Source: Puniceicoccus vermicola (GTDB lineage Bacteria > Verrucomicrobiota > Verrucomicrobiia > Opitutales > Puniceicoccaceae). From it: 64,000 nucleotides of DNA. Position 1 is the first letter of the stretch. Each line of letters starts with the position of its first letter. The notes below the pieces were generated by a model. The model made no database searches. It was not told the DNA's origin and was given only the letters and a program-made list of their open reading frames with translations. Of this stretch, positions 17,931 to 26,066 are shown piece by piece. The DNA lies in assembly GCF_014230055.1 (NCBI RefSeq), contig NZ_JACHVA010000082.1, positions 124,001-188,000 on the forward strand. The letters run 5' to 3'. Made by a program: the position numbers and the translations under genes.

Positions 17931-18201
17931 ATACCGAATTTAGTAAGTTTTGATCCTTATGGTGCAGCGTAGAATCGAAGCAGCGCAAGGCGCAGGGATC
18001 GGATTCGTATCGAGATACGCTCCGATCCCTGCAACGCCGCGACCTTCGATTCTGGGGCATCCCCCTGGGACGGGCGGGAAATGAGCCTGAGCAGCGTTAG
18101 CCCAAATGGCACGGGTCGCAGACCCGCCTCCAATTGGGCCGCCTCGCTCAGACTCATTTCCCATCCCGCCATAACTATCAAAACTTCCTAAATTCGGTAT
18201 T
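17931..18201 (+). repeat. 271-bp inverted-repeat element, copy A
   Basis: The element is bounded by imperfect terminal inverted repeats of about 24 bp (left end ATACCGAATTTAGTAAG, right end mirror CTTCCTAAATTCGGTAT). Inside are two long hairpins. Hairpin 1 (17971-18053) has outer arms AGAATCGAAG/CTTCGATTCT, a 12-bp inner stem at 17992-18003/18021-18032 and a CGTAT/ATACG tip. Hairpin 2 (about 18066-18170) pairs GGGAAATGAG-type arms and ends in GGGTC-GCA-GACCC. The same sequence occurs in reverse orientation at 63465-63735. It looks like a MITE-type or structured-RNA repeat; open frames inside it are by-products. Confidence 0.85.
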
Positions 18202-18490
18202 ACTTTTGCGGGGGACTCCAAAAGGCTTTTGTGAAAGAGGCTAGGAACGGTGTTGGGAGGTTTTCTGAGCTCTTGCTCTCATGACGAGCACAGAGCCCAA
18301 TGAGGGAGCAGAGATGTGCATTGACTTGGAGAGATTAGTTATTTGTTCCCCCATGGCTCCTCGAGGGAATCATTTACGATCTCCGCGTAATTCAACGAGA
18401 GATACATTCATCAATTTAATCGCGTTGGCGAAGGTTGTCATGAGCGAGACCTGATGAAGTGTCGCCCAATAAGCCTTCCCACGGGAAATG

Positions 18491-18519
18491 CCAAAGGAGT
18501 GAGAGCTTCCAGCTCTCTC
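18491..18519 (+). repeat. 29-bp REP-like palindromic repeat, copy 1
   Basis: The core GAGAGCTTCCAGCTCTC is a short hairpin (GAGAGC/GCTCTC). The 29-bp segment, beginning CCAAAG, matches 32794-32822 with a single mismatch. Both copies are intergenic. Confidence 0.7.
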
Positions 18520-18691
18520 CAAAACGAATCCGTCAACAACGAAGGAATGTTCTTAGTGAACACCTTCTAATGGGCGGGGGACCGCAGATTTCAATCCGCC
18601 AGCTGAATCGGAGTTTTCGCGCCAGCCCACAGGGCTAAGTCCGGGAGGAATGCCTGTGCGCGTTGCTTGCGCCTCAAGGGCGCTACCGAGG

Positions 18692-19852
18692 CTATTCGAA
18701 GTATGCGACGAGTTCCGGTGGGAGCGGCTTCACGTCGCGAGGAGCGGAGCCGTTACGGATCGAATCGGTGGCTTCGCAAGCCGCAGCAACACTGTATCGT
18801 GCGGCGACTGGAGAGGTCGTTGCTTTACTTCCGTCCCGGGCGAAATCGAGAAACTCCTGAACAATTTGCGGGTCGGCTCCTCCGTGGGATCCTGAGGCTT
18901 CGGCGATGCCGAATTGCTCGTCGGCTTCCGCGTTATATTCAGAACGTTTCTTCCACAGTTTGATAACCGTGCCTTCTCCCACGTCTCCGAAATTTTCGAT
19001 TCGTCCTTCGGTTCCGATGATCGTGTAGTTGCGCCAGTAGTCGGGCGTGTAGTGGCATTGTTGGTAGCTACAAAACACTCCGTTATTGAGTTCCATTTGG
19101 ACCATGCTGATGTCCTCGACATCAATGATCGGATGAAGACCTTTTTGGCTGAGTGGAGGCCAGTTCTCTTCAGACCAGTCGCGTTTGCCAGGTTCGGGAG
19201 AGGAATCGCGGTCCTCAATCTGATCGTACAGAGTCAATCCGCCCATGGCCGAAACGCGTTTGGAATATCCGCCGCAGAGCCAGTGCAAAATGTCGATATC
19301 GTGGGATCCTTTCTGCAGGAGCAGTCCCGTGGTGTTCCGACGGTCGGCGTGCCAGTCTTTAAAGTAATAGTCGCCACCCCAACCCACGAAATGCCGACAC
19401 CAACCTGCTTTGACTTCTCCAATGAGTCCATCGTCGATGATCTTCTTCATCTGGAGGACGAAGGGCATGTGACGCATGTTATGGCCGAGATACAATTTGG
19501 CGTTCGATTTTCGGGCGGCTTCAAGGATTCGGTCGCATCCGGCTACGGTAATCGCCATTGGCTTTTCCAAGTAGACGGATTTTCCGGCTTCCAGGCAGGC
19601 TACGGTGTGTTCCTCGTGAAGATAGTCGGGAGAGGAAACGAAAACCGCATCAATGTCCTCGCGGGCTGCCAGTTCCCGATAGTCGTGGGTAAGAAACTCG
19701 GCATTGGTGGCTTCCTCGAATTCTTTGAGAAAGGGAGGGTGGGGATCCGCGCCGGCAACGATTCGCGAGCCTTCGCCAGGTTTGTGCGCAAGTCGCGCAA
19801 GTTTGCCGCGCCCGCTAACGCCGATTACACCGATTCTGAGTTCTTTTTTCAT
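18692..19852 (-). CDS. Gfo/Idh/MocA family oxidoreductase
   Basis: A 386-residue NAD(P)-dependent dehydrogenase. The N-terminal Rossmann fold (MKKELRIGVIGVSGRGKLA) is followed by AVFVSSPDYLHEEHTVACLEAG and the hallmark EKPMAITVAGCD. The C-terminal domain includes GHNMRHMPFVLQMKKIIDDGLIG and a KGSHDIDILHWL stretch, with the catalytic-type histidine/aspartate pattern. Substrates in the family are sugars, inositols or glycoside derivatives; this one cannot be assigned. There is no N-terminal Tat leader. It stands alone between two repeat-containing intervals. Confidence 0.88.
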   Translation of the reverse strand: MKKELRIGVIGVSGRGKLARLAHKPGEGSRIVAGADPHPPFLKEFEEATNAEFLTHDYRELAAREDIDAVFVSSPDYLHEEHTVACLEAGKSVYLEKPMAITVAGCDRILEAARKSNAKLYLGHNMRHMPFVLQMKKIIDDGLIGEVKAGWCRHFVGWGGDYYFKDWHADRRNTTGLLLQKGSHDIDILHWLCGGYSKRVSAMGGLTLYDQIEDRDSSPEPGKRDWSEENWPPLSQKGLHPIIDVEDISMVQMELNNGVFCSYQQCHYTPDYWRNYTIIGTEGRIENFGDVGEGTVIKLWKKRSEYNAEADEQFGIAEASGSHGGADPQIVQEFLDFARDGSKATTSPVAARYSVAAACEATDSIRNGSAPRDVKPLPPELVAYFE

Positions 19853-20046
19853 GGGATGGGAGGAAAGGTTTTTCTAGAGGGAAAAGATTTATGAGTTGGG
19901 ATTCAGTCGATTGGTATTGTAGGCGGAAATGTATCTCAAGGTCGAAATATGGCTAAAATGACTCATTGAGTCGATATTGGGGTAGGGGAAAGGAGGGAGA
20001 GGAGCGGGGAGTGGGGATTTGGAAGACATCTTATTCTGCCTTACAG

Positions 20047-20086
20047 AACCGATAACCGATAACCGATAACCGGAAACCGGAAACTG
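20047..20086 (+). repeat. 7-bp tandem repeat (AACCGAT/AACCGGA)
   Basis: Three copies of AACCGAT run directly into two copies of AACCGGA and a partial AACTGG. The phase is exact. A scattered variant of the same word occurs near 32928-32957 (AACCGAGAACTG, then GATAACCGAACC). Confidence 0.7.
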
Positions 20087-20136
20087 GCAACCTCTCTGAA
20101 GTCGGAACAACAGACCCGATTATGGAGGATCATCAA

Positions 20137-20232
20137 GGTAGCGCGGGTTGGCTCAACCCGCAGCCAAGTCTGAATATAGGTAACCTGGTCCCTTTGTTCC
20201 CGGGATGAGCCATGAGGCCATGGCTCGCTACC
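20137..20232. repeat. 96-bp inverted-repeat element
   Basis: The ends GGTAGCG (20137-20143) and CGCTACC (20226-20232) are complementary. Internal hairpins are GCGGGTTG-GCT-CAACCCGC near the left end and GAGCCATGAGGCCATGGCTC near the right end. It may act as the 3' processing or termination signal of the ABC transporter gene or be a small mobile repeat. Confidence 0.5.
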
Positions 20233-20243
20233 TGACGAGGGCC

Positions 20244-22097
20244 TTACGCCTGCTTGTCGTACAGATCTTTGTAGAGGGGGCAGGTCTGGTAAACTTCGCT
20301 GTGAGGGCCGTCGGCGATGATTCGTCCATCGTCGAAGACGAGGACTCGCTCGGCGCTGCGGATGGTGCTGAAGCGGTGGGCGATGACGATGGCGGTCTTG
20401 CCGGGGAGAAGTTTGTCGAGGGCTTGCTGGATCTTCTGTTCGCTCTCGGTGTCGAGGGCGGAGGTGGCTTCGTCGAGGATCAAAATCGGAGCGTTGCGGA
20501 GGAAGGCGCGGGCGAGGGCGATGCGTTGCTTTTGACCGCCGGAGAGGCGGGTGCCTTTCTCGCCGACAATGGTCTCGTAGCCGTTGTCGAGATCGACGAT
20601 GAACTCGTGGGCAAAGGCGTTGCGGGCGGCTTCTTCGATCTCCTCGCGGGTGGCATCGAGACGGCCAATGCGAATGTTCTCGATGACGGTGTCGTTGAAG
20701 AGGACCGGATCCTGAGAGACCAGTGCGATCGAGTCGTAGAGAGCTTTCTTTTCGACCTCGCGGATGTCGCGTCCGTCGATCCGAAGAGCGCCCCCTTGGA
20801 CGTCGTAGAAACGGCTAACGAGGTTGGCGAAGGTCGATTTTCCGGCGCCACTGGGGCCGACGAGGGCGACGACTTGGCCGCCTTCGATGGTCAAGTCCAC
20901 ATTCTTCAGGGTCGGAGACTTGTCGTAGCTAAAGGAGACGTGGTCGAATTGGATGGCTCCTACGTCAATGTGGAACGGTTTGGGATCTTCCGGTTCGGGA
21001 ACCTCAATCGGGGCGTCGAGGATATACTCGATGCGCTCGAGGGAGGCAGTGGCCTGGCTAACGCGGTTGTGGATCATGCCGAGCTTTTTCACGGGCTCGT
21101 AGGACATATAGAGCGCGAAAATGAGGGGGACGATCTGTTCCAGGGTCACCCCACGCCGAGCCGCGAAGTAGATGGCAATCGCGATGCCTACCGCTGAGAT
21201 GAACTCGATTAACGGCGAGAGCATATTCGCATATTTGACGACCTTCATCTGGTGGGCGAAGAGGCGCCGGACGGAATTGAAGAATCGTTTTTCTTCCCGT
21301 TCCTTCAAGTTGAAGGCGCGAACTTCGCGGGGGGCGGAAAGGTTCTCGCTGAGGATGCCCGTCAAATCTCCGGATTCATCCTGCATGAGCCGGGCTTTCT
21401 TGAGCATCTTGCGGCCAACGTAGCGAATGGGGAGAACAGCGACGGGAATGGTCAGGAGGCAAAGAAGAATGAAGGCCAGATCGCTTTCCCTGAGGGAGAG
21501 GTAGATCAGCGCCCCGATGGCCCCGACGAAGGTGACCGGCTGCTTAACGAGGTCGTTGGCAACGAATATGATCCCATTCTGGAGCTGAGTCGTATCGACG
21601 ACGACTCGGCTTACGAGCTCTCCGCTCTGGTTCTTCTGGAAGAAAGAGAGAGGCAGAACCTGGAGCTTGGAAAAGATCATACAGCGTATCTTCTCGAGGA
21701 CCCGGACGCCGCAGTAATTGATCAGGTAGGTATTGGCAAAGGCACTGAGTCCACGGACTGCAAAGGAAGCGGGGAGGATGGCGACGGCAAGGATGAGAAT
21801 CCAGAAGGACGTCCCTTGGTCCTTGTCCCACCCTAGCTCTTTGCGCTGCTCGGTGGTGATGACTTCTCCCATCTCATCGGTCATCTGCTGCATTTGCTCG
21901 TGGGTCAGGACATCCCGGGCTTCCTTGGAAAAATGGGCGTATTCCGCTTGGTTGAAAATGATCGGGAAGACCTCGCTGGTGACGAAGGGCAGTCCGAACC
22001 CACTGGCCAGACCGTAGATGATTCCAGCAAAAATCGCCCCGGTAAAGTGCCACTTCACCGGACGAAGCATTTTGAGATACGGCCAGAATTCTTTCAT
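20244..22097 (-). CDS. MsbA-type ABC exporter (fused permease and ATPase)
   Basis: A 617-residue half-transporter. The N-terminal membrane domain has about six helices (from WHFTGAIFAGIIYGLASGFG onward) with an unusually long, charged extracytoplasmic insert after helix 1 (about residues 45-90, rich in E/K/Q). The ATPase has Walker A GPSGAGKST at about 413-421, signature LSGGQKQR at about 516 and Walker B ILILDEATSALD at about 537. The family exports lipid A, lipids or peptides; the similarity to MsbA/BmrA is general and the cargo is uncertain. It is apparently monocistronic. Confidence 0.9.
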   Translation of the reverse strand: MKEFWPYLKMLRPVKWHFTGAIFAGIIYGLASGFGLPFVTSEVFPIIFNQAEYAHFSKEARDVLTHEQMQQMTDEMGEVITTEQRKELGWDKDQGTSFWILILAVAILPASFAVRGLSAFANTYLINYCGVRVLEKIRCMIFSKLQVLPLSFFQKNQSGELVSRVVVDTTQLQNGIIFVANDLVKQPVTFVGAIGALIYLSLRESDLAFILLCLLTIPVAVLPIRYVGRKMLKKARLMQDESGDLTGILSENLSAPREVRAFNLKEREEKRFFNSVRRLFAHQMKVVKYANMLSPLIEFISAVGIAIAIYFAARRGVTLEQIVPLIFALYMSYEPVKKLGMIHNRVSQATASLERIEYILDAPIEVPEPEDPKPFHIDVGAIQFDHVSFSYDKSPTLKNVDLTIEGGQVVALVGPSGAGKSTFANLVSRFYDVQGGALRIDGRDIREVEKKALYDSIALVSQDPVLFNDTVIENIRIGRLDATREEIEEAARNAFAHEFIVDLDNGYETIVGEKGTRLSGGQKQRIALARAFLRNAPILILDEATSALDTESEQKIQQALDKLLPGKTAIVIAHRFSTIRSAERVLVFDDGRIIADGPHSEVYQTCPLYKDLYDKQA

Positions 22098-22486
22098 CGG
22101 AAGCGATCATCTTCACGGTCCAACCCCCTCGCGTAAAGTCTCAATCCAACGGGATTTTCTGTGGAGGCATTTCCTCGCGGATCCTCTCCAATCTTTTACC
22201 GGAAGAAGGGCGTTGATGGTGGGCTTGGCGCTCGCGGCTGGGCGGGTTTAAGATCTGAGGAACTTCTTGGTCGAGGAGCGGTGGGTGAGTGGTTCCGCTT
22301 TCTCTCGGCACGGGATGGCTTGAGAGTCGTGGCCGACTGCGGGAGGGGCTTACGCACTGGGTGGGCGCTGAAGCAACCCACCTACCGTAGATATCGAGTT
22401 CCATTTTCGGTTTCTCCCTTTCGTTGGGTCTTGGAAACTACTGGGAGGGAGATAGGTGAGAAGCGAAATTTCCTCTTTACATTCAA
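22098..22486. other. Intergenic region, divergent promoters
   Basis: This 389-bp gap separates the leftward ABC exporter from the rightward IclR gene and should contain both promoters. No gene, RNA or clear repeat is visible in it. Confidence 0.5.
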
Positions 22487-23275
22487 ATGAGAAAAATTAA
22501 TTTCAAATATGAAATGGAAAAGCGTAATACGATTCCCGCTGTCGATAAATCGATGAAGCTGCTGACCGTTCTCGCGGAGAGTGACGAGTCGTGGAGTAGT
22601 GCGCAGCTGGCGCGGAAATTGGATATTTCACCTTCGACCTGTTACCGGATTCTCCAAACCCTGGTCGGTCGGAACTGGTTGCGATTGACGCCCAATGGAA
22701 ACTTTACCTTTTCGGCGGGGATCTTGCCTCTCTTAAAGCCCCTTTCCGACTATCAGCGACTCTTTGAGAGCTTGGGCGCGCCACTCCGCGGGTTGGTGTC
22801 GCAGACTGGGTTGACTGCCAAGATTTCGGTGAAAGAGGGTGATTCAGCCTCCACCGTCTATCGTGTGGAGTCACCTCGGCCGTTGGCTCCGAGTTTCAAG
22901 CTGGGGGGATCCTTCTCGCTATCTTACGGATCGAGTGGTGCCTGTCTGCTGGCAGGATTGGAAGATGAGGAAATTCAGCGAATCGTCGAAGAGAGTTCTG
23001 ACGAAGTATGGACTTATCAGCAGCCAGAGGACGTTTGGCAGCGGGTCCAATCGGTGCGTTCGCAAGGCTTTTGCAGTGATCCCGGACTGTACCAGCCATC
23101 GGTCTTTGGAATTTCGGCTCCGATCCAGAATCAGAATGACTCCTATTTTGCCGCGCTTTCCTTGATCGGTTGGGAGGCGGATTTTATGGAGGGGAAGCGG
23201 GAGGAATTGGAAACCCTCGTCCTCCAATGTGCGCGGGAGTGCTCCGAGGCTCTGGGAAACAAGGCGGTAGCCTAA
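22487..23275 (+). CDS. IclR-family transcriptional regulator
   Basis: A 262-residue regulator, first gene of a four-gene rightward operon. The winged HTH (about 18-75) reads VDKSMKLLTVLAESDESWSSAQLARKLDISPSTCYRILQTLV, and the C-terminal effector domain includes FSLSYGSSGACLLAGL and a final FAALSLIGWEADFM. IclR/KdgR proteins commonly repress sugar-acid genes, which matches the downstream catabolic genes. An ATG at 22514 is an alternative start, and a palindrome at 22500-22515 would then lie directly before it as an autoregulatory operator. Confidence 0.87.
   Translation: MRKINFKYEMEKRNTIPAVDKSMKLLTVLAESDESWSSAQLARKLDISPSTCYRILQTLVGRNWLRLTPNGNFTFSAGILPLLKPLSDYQRLFESLGAPLRGLVSQTGLTAKISVKEGDSASTVYRVESPRPLAPSFKLGGSFSLSYGSSGACLLAGLEDEEIQRIVEESSDEVWTYQQPEDVWQRVQSVRSQGFCSDPGLYQPSVFGISAPIQNQNDSYFAALSLIGWEADFMEGKREELETLVLQCARECSEALGNKAVA
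22500..22515 (+). promoter_or_regulatory. Candidate IclR autoregulatory operator
   Basis: ATTTCA-AATA-TGAAAT is a palindrome with perfect 6-bp arms at the beginning of the IclR gene. It is AT-rich, like many KdgR/IclR sites, and overlaps the alternative start codon at 22514. Binding by the encoded protein is inferred from position only. Confidence 0.4.
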
Positions 23276-23286
23276 GCATAACAGAT

Positions 23287-24051
23287 ATGAAGAATACCTC
23301 ATTTTCATTGGAAGGGCGTACGGCCCTCGTAACCGGATCTTCCCGTGGAATCGGCCGGGCGATTGCGATCGGACTGGCCCAGTGTGGTGCCCGATTGGTC
23401 CTCCACGGGATCCGCAGGTCGGACAATGTGCAAGGGGTGATCGATGAGATCTCGGCCCTCGGGGGCAAAGCCTCTTTTATTGCGGGAGACTTGAGTGGGG
23501 ATGGGGCTGGAGCAGCCTTGGCGAAGAGGGTTCTCGAAGAGGTGGGGACGGTTGATGTCGTCGTCTTGAATGCCTCGATCCAGATCAAGAAGGATTGGAA
23601 AGAGCACACTGCGGAAGACTCGGCGCTTCAGATGCGGACCAATTTTCAGTCCTCCCTCGAGCTCCTTCAGACCCTTGTTCCCGGTATGGAAGAACGCGGC
23701 TGGGGACGGATTCTTGCAGTTGGGAGTGTGCAACAATCGAATCCGCATCCGATGATGTTGCCCTATGCGGCTTCGAAGTGTGCCCAGATGAGTTTGGTGA
23801 CAAGTTTGGCCAAAGAATTGGCTCCATCCGGCATTACCGTGAACAATTTGGCGCCGGGAGTGATCCTCACGGATCGCAATACGGAAGCGCTCTCAAACGC
23901 CGAATACGAGAAGCAGGTTCTGGAAAAGATCCCGGTACGCTTCTTCGGTGAGTCGGAGGACTGTGTCGGCATCGCCCAGCTTCTCTGTTCCGATGCCGGC
24001 CGTTACATCACCGGCCAAAATATTTATGCCGACGGAGGGATGTCCCTCTAA
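23287..24051 (+). CDS. SDR-family oxidoreductase (FabG/gluconate-5-dehydrogenase-like)
   Basis: A 254-residue short-chain dehydrogenase from the ATG at 23287. The cofactor motif TGSSRGIGRA is at 16-25, followed by LNASI (NAG-type position), the active-site serine in LAVGSVQQ and YAASK with Tyr and Lys. The C-terminus (CSDAGRYITGQNIYADGGMSL) is standard. Within this operon a likely role is oxidising a sugar acid, e.g. a 5-keto/5-hydroxy gluconate or fructuronate-type intermediate, but this is inferred from its neighbours. It begins 11 bp after the IclR gene. Confidence 0.88.
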   Translation: MKNTSFSLEGRTALVTGSSRGIGRAIAIGLAQCGARLVLHGIRRSDNVQGVIDEISALGGKASFIAGDLSGDGAGAALAKRVLEEVGTVDVVVLNASIQIKKDWKEHTAEDSALQMRTNFQSSLELLQTLVPGMEERGWGRILAVGSVQQSNPHPMMLPYAASKCAQMSLVTSLAKELAPSGITVNNLAPGVILTDRNTEALSNAEYEKQVLEKIPVRFFGESEDCVGIAQLLCSDAGRYITGQNIYADGGMSL

Positions 24052-24089
24052 GTCTTCTTTAAATCCGAAATTTACGACCCAGGAAAATT

Positions 24090-24833
24090 ATGTCCGTGAA
24101 TGACTACAAAAAAGAAGTCGAGATGATGAATCTCGAGAAGTTGATCGAAGATCGCGAGTTGGTGACGATTGAGCCATTTCCGATCCCCGCCAAAGAGCTC
24201 TTGGCCCGTTTTGAAGACCTCTACACCGGAGCCGTTAACGATGTGCTGCGTGAATTTTGTCTCCTCGACCAGGCCCTGCCGGGTCATATTGTGCCACTCC
24301 GTGAATACCGAACCGTCGCGGGGTTGGCCTTCACGGTGAAGAGCGCCCCCAATGTGAAAATCACCGGGGAGATGACCTACCGCACCGAGATGCTTGGGGA
24401 GCTGGGCGAGGACGCATTTGTGGTTTGGGATACGACCAAGGATGAAAAAGCGACTCTCTGGGGTGGGGTGATGACCGCCACCGCCAAGGGCTTAAAAGTG
24501 AAAGCTGCCTGCATCGATGGAGGGATCCGCGATACGCATCAAATTCTCGAAGCGGACTTTCCGGTCTTTTACAAGTATCGCATTTCCAATGGGAGCCTCG
24601 GTCGGTGCTTGATCACCCACTACCAGATTCCGATCAAAATTGGTGATGTCGACGTGCAACCTGGCGACGTGGTTCTCGGGGATATCGACGGCGTTCTCGT
24701 GGTTCCCCGCAAAATCGCTTACGACGTCCTATTGCGGGCCGAGGAGATTAAGCGGAACGAGAAGGAGATTTTTGGCTGGGTGGCCGAAGGGCAAAGCATC
24801 CAGGAGATTACCGAGAAGGGCGGCTATTTTTAA
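24090..24833 (+). CDS. RraA-like / 4-hydroxy-4-methyl-2-oxoglutarate aldolase family protein
   Basis: A 247-residue protein of the RraA/HMG-aldolase fold. The core begins LYTGAVNDVLREF, then RTVAGLAFTVKSAPNV, and the active-site block reads AACIDGGIRDTHQI with the Arg-Asp pair that binds metal and pyruvate. The C-terminal PGDVVLGDIDGVLVVPRKIA is typical. Catalytic members cleave 4-hydroxy-2-oxoacids to pyruvate; here the gene sits between an SDR and a mannonate-dehydratase-like gene, so an aldolase step in sugar-acid breakdown is likely. The N-terminal extension (about 40 residues) is longer than in RraA itself. Confidence 0.85.
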   Translation: MSVNDYKKEVEMMNLEKLIEDRELVTIEPFPIPAKELLARFEDLYTGAVNDVLREFCLLDQALPGHIVPLREYRTVAGLAFTVKSAPNVKITGEMTYRTEMLGELGEDAFVVWDTTKDEKATLWGGVMTATAKGLKVKAACIDGGIRDTHQILEADFPVFYKYRISNGSLGRCLITHYQIPIKIGDVDVQPGDVVLGDIDGVLVVPRKIAYDVLLRAEEIKRNEKEIFGWVAEGQSIQEITEKGGYF

Positions 24834-24836
24834 GCC

Positions 24837-25805
24837 ATGATCCTCGCTGATTTTCTACCCGCTGAACCGGACCGTTCCTGGAAATTAGCCCAGCAGGTTG
24901 GGGTGACTCATGCGATTGTTAAAGCGGCCCCGGAGCTAACTGGTCTTCAGGCTCCCGATGACCTCGATGCCCTGCGAACCGTGCAGAAGCGTTTTGCCGA
25001 CGCAGGTTTTCAGCTTATCGGAATGGAGGGCGACCAGTTTGACATGCAGCGCATCAAGCTGGGCCGGGAGGGACGCGATGAGGACTTGGAGAAATACTGC
25101 CAGATGCTGCGGAATATGGGTGAGCTGGGAATTTCTCTGCTTTGCTACAACTTCATGGCGACAATCGGATGGTTTCGGACTCAGGTGAAAGTTCCGGCCC
25201 GCGGGGGAGCCTGGACGAACCGCTTCGTTCTGTCTGAAGTGGAACCTGGCGACGTACCCCAAGAAGATCAGGTCACCGAGGAGAAGCTCTGGGAGAATTA
25301 TCGCTATTTTATTAAGGCAGTGATGCCTACTGCGGAAGCGGCAGGCGTCTCCATGGGCTTGCATCCTGACGATCCTCCCCTGAGTCCACTTCGTGGAGTG
25401 GGTAGGATCTTCTCTTCTCCCGATGGATTTGCGAAGGCGATGGAGTTGAGTGACAGTCCCTCGCACGGAATTACCTTTTGTCAGGCCAATTTCGTCGCGA
25501 TGGGGGCTGACCTTCCCAAGTGTATCGAGCGGTTCGCATCTCGAATCAAGTTCATCCACTTTCGGGATGTGAAGGGTTCGGCTGAAGACTTTGAAGAGAC
25601 CTTTCACGACAACGGTCCGACCGACATGGCCGAAGTGATTCGCCTTTACGCCGCAGCGGGTCTCGACGCGCCGATCCGGGTCGACCATGTCCCAACCATG
25701 GAGGGCGAGGACAACCGCAATCACGGCTACGCGGTGTTGGGGCGATTATTTGCCCTTGGCTATCTGAAGGGAATTCTGGACACCCACCGGATCCCATATC
25801 GCTAG
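24837..25805 (+). CDS. Mannonate dehydratase-like protein (UxuA family)
   Basis: A 322-residue TIM-barrel protein. The block MGLHPDDPPLSPLRGVGRI matches the metal-binding HPDDPP segment of D-mannonate dehydratases, which turn mannonate into 2-keto-3-deoxygluconate. IKFIHFRDVKG and the late HGYAVLGRLFALGYLKGIL agree with the family. E. coli UxuA is about 390 residues, so this is a shorter variant. It starts 3 bp after the RraA-like gene and ends the operon. Together with the IclR, SDR and aldolase genes it suggests hexuronate or aldonate catabolism. Confidence 0.85.
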   Translation: MILADFLPAEPDRSWKLAQQVGVTHAIVKAAPELTGLQAPDDLDALRTVQKRFADAGFQLIGMEGDQFDMQRIKLGREGRDEDLEKYCQMLRNMGELGISLLCYNFMATIGWFRTQVKVPARGGAWTNRFVLSEVEPGDVPQEDQVTEEKLWENYRYFIKAVMPTAEAAGVSMGLHPDDPPLSPLRGVGRIFSSPDGFAKAMELSDSPSHGITFCQANFVAMGADLPKCIERFASRIKFIHFRDVKGSAEDFEETFHDNGPTDMAEVIRLYAAAGLDAPIRVDHVPTMEGEDNRNHGYAVLGRLFALGYLKGILDTHRIPYR

Positions 25806-26038
25806 AACGCGTCAGCGGGAGAAAAGGCCTCCTCGAACGTCTAAATTCGGCGGAGAGAAGGGATCCTTCGGGGCACTCTTCTGCGCCCGGTTTTTGGGAT
25901 TCTGGCTGGATCTGGATTTTTATCCCGCATAGCAGCGGGGGAGAGTTGCCTTCCGCCTAGTGGCAGATGATGGATTTTTTGGGGGCTGAGGTTTTTAAAA
26001 GACGGCGCGTCGTTTGCGTATTCATGGTCGATCGTTAT

Positions 26039-26056
26039 GTTCGATTTGTATCGAAC
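26039..26056 (+). promoter_or_regulatory. Palindromic site before the luciferase-like gene
   Basis: GTTCGAT-TTGT-ATCGAAC is a perfect palindrome with 7-bp arms. It ends 10 bp before the ATG at 26067, where it would overlap the ribosome-binding region. It could be a repressor operator or a translation-affecting hairpin. Confidence 0.5.
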
Positions 26057-26066
26057 TATATAGCTT

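Larger units (their letters stand above)
17812..18691. other. Gene-poor interval with repeats
   Basis: No convincing gene is seen between the tRNA and the oxidoreductase at 18692. It contains the tRNA terminator, the 271-bp inverted-repeat element (17931-18201) and a 29-bp REP-like repeat (18491-18519). On the minus strand a short open stretch at about 18380-18560 (containing LMTTFANAIKLMNVSLVELRG before a stop) might be the tail of a lost gene; I cannot name it. Confidence 0.6.
19853..20243. other. Intergenic region with repeats
   Basis: No gene is seen. The interval holds a 7-bp tandem repeat (20047-20086) and a 96-bp inverted-repeat structure (20137-20232) lying just beyond the end of the ABC transporter gene. 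Confidence 0.6.

Noticed and set aside
18914-19894. Long plus-strand open frame over the Gfo/Idh/MocA gene
   Set aside because: Antisense to a clearly conserved dehydrogenase; its translation has no recognisable domain.
20047-20086. CRISPR-like array
   Set aside because: The unit is only 7 bp with no spacers; it is a simple tandem repeat. No cas gene or other repeat-spacer array is present in the window.
20205-21197. Long plus-strand open frame over the ABC exporter
   Set aside because: It lies antisense to the conserved ATPase domain, has Gly/Glu/Asp/Val-rich composition typical of a shadow of GC-rich coding sequence, and no leader or domain.
24936-25724. 262-residue minus-strand frame over the mannonate-dehydratase-like gene
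   Set aside because: Antisense shadow of a conserved gene in a tight operon.
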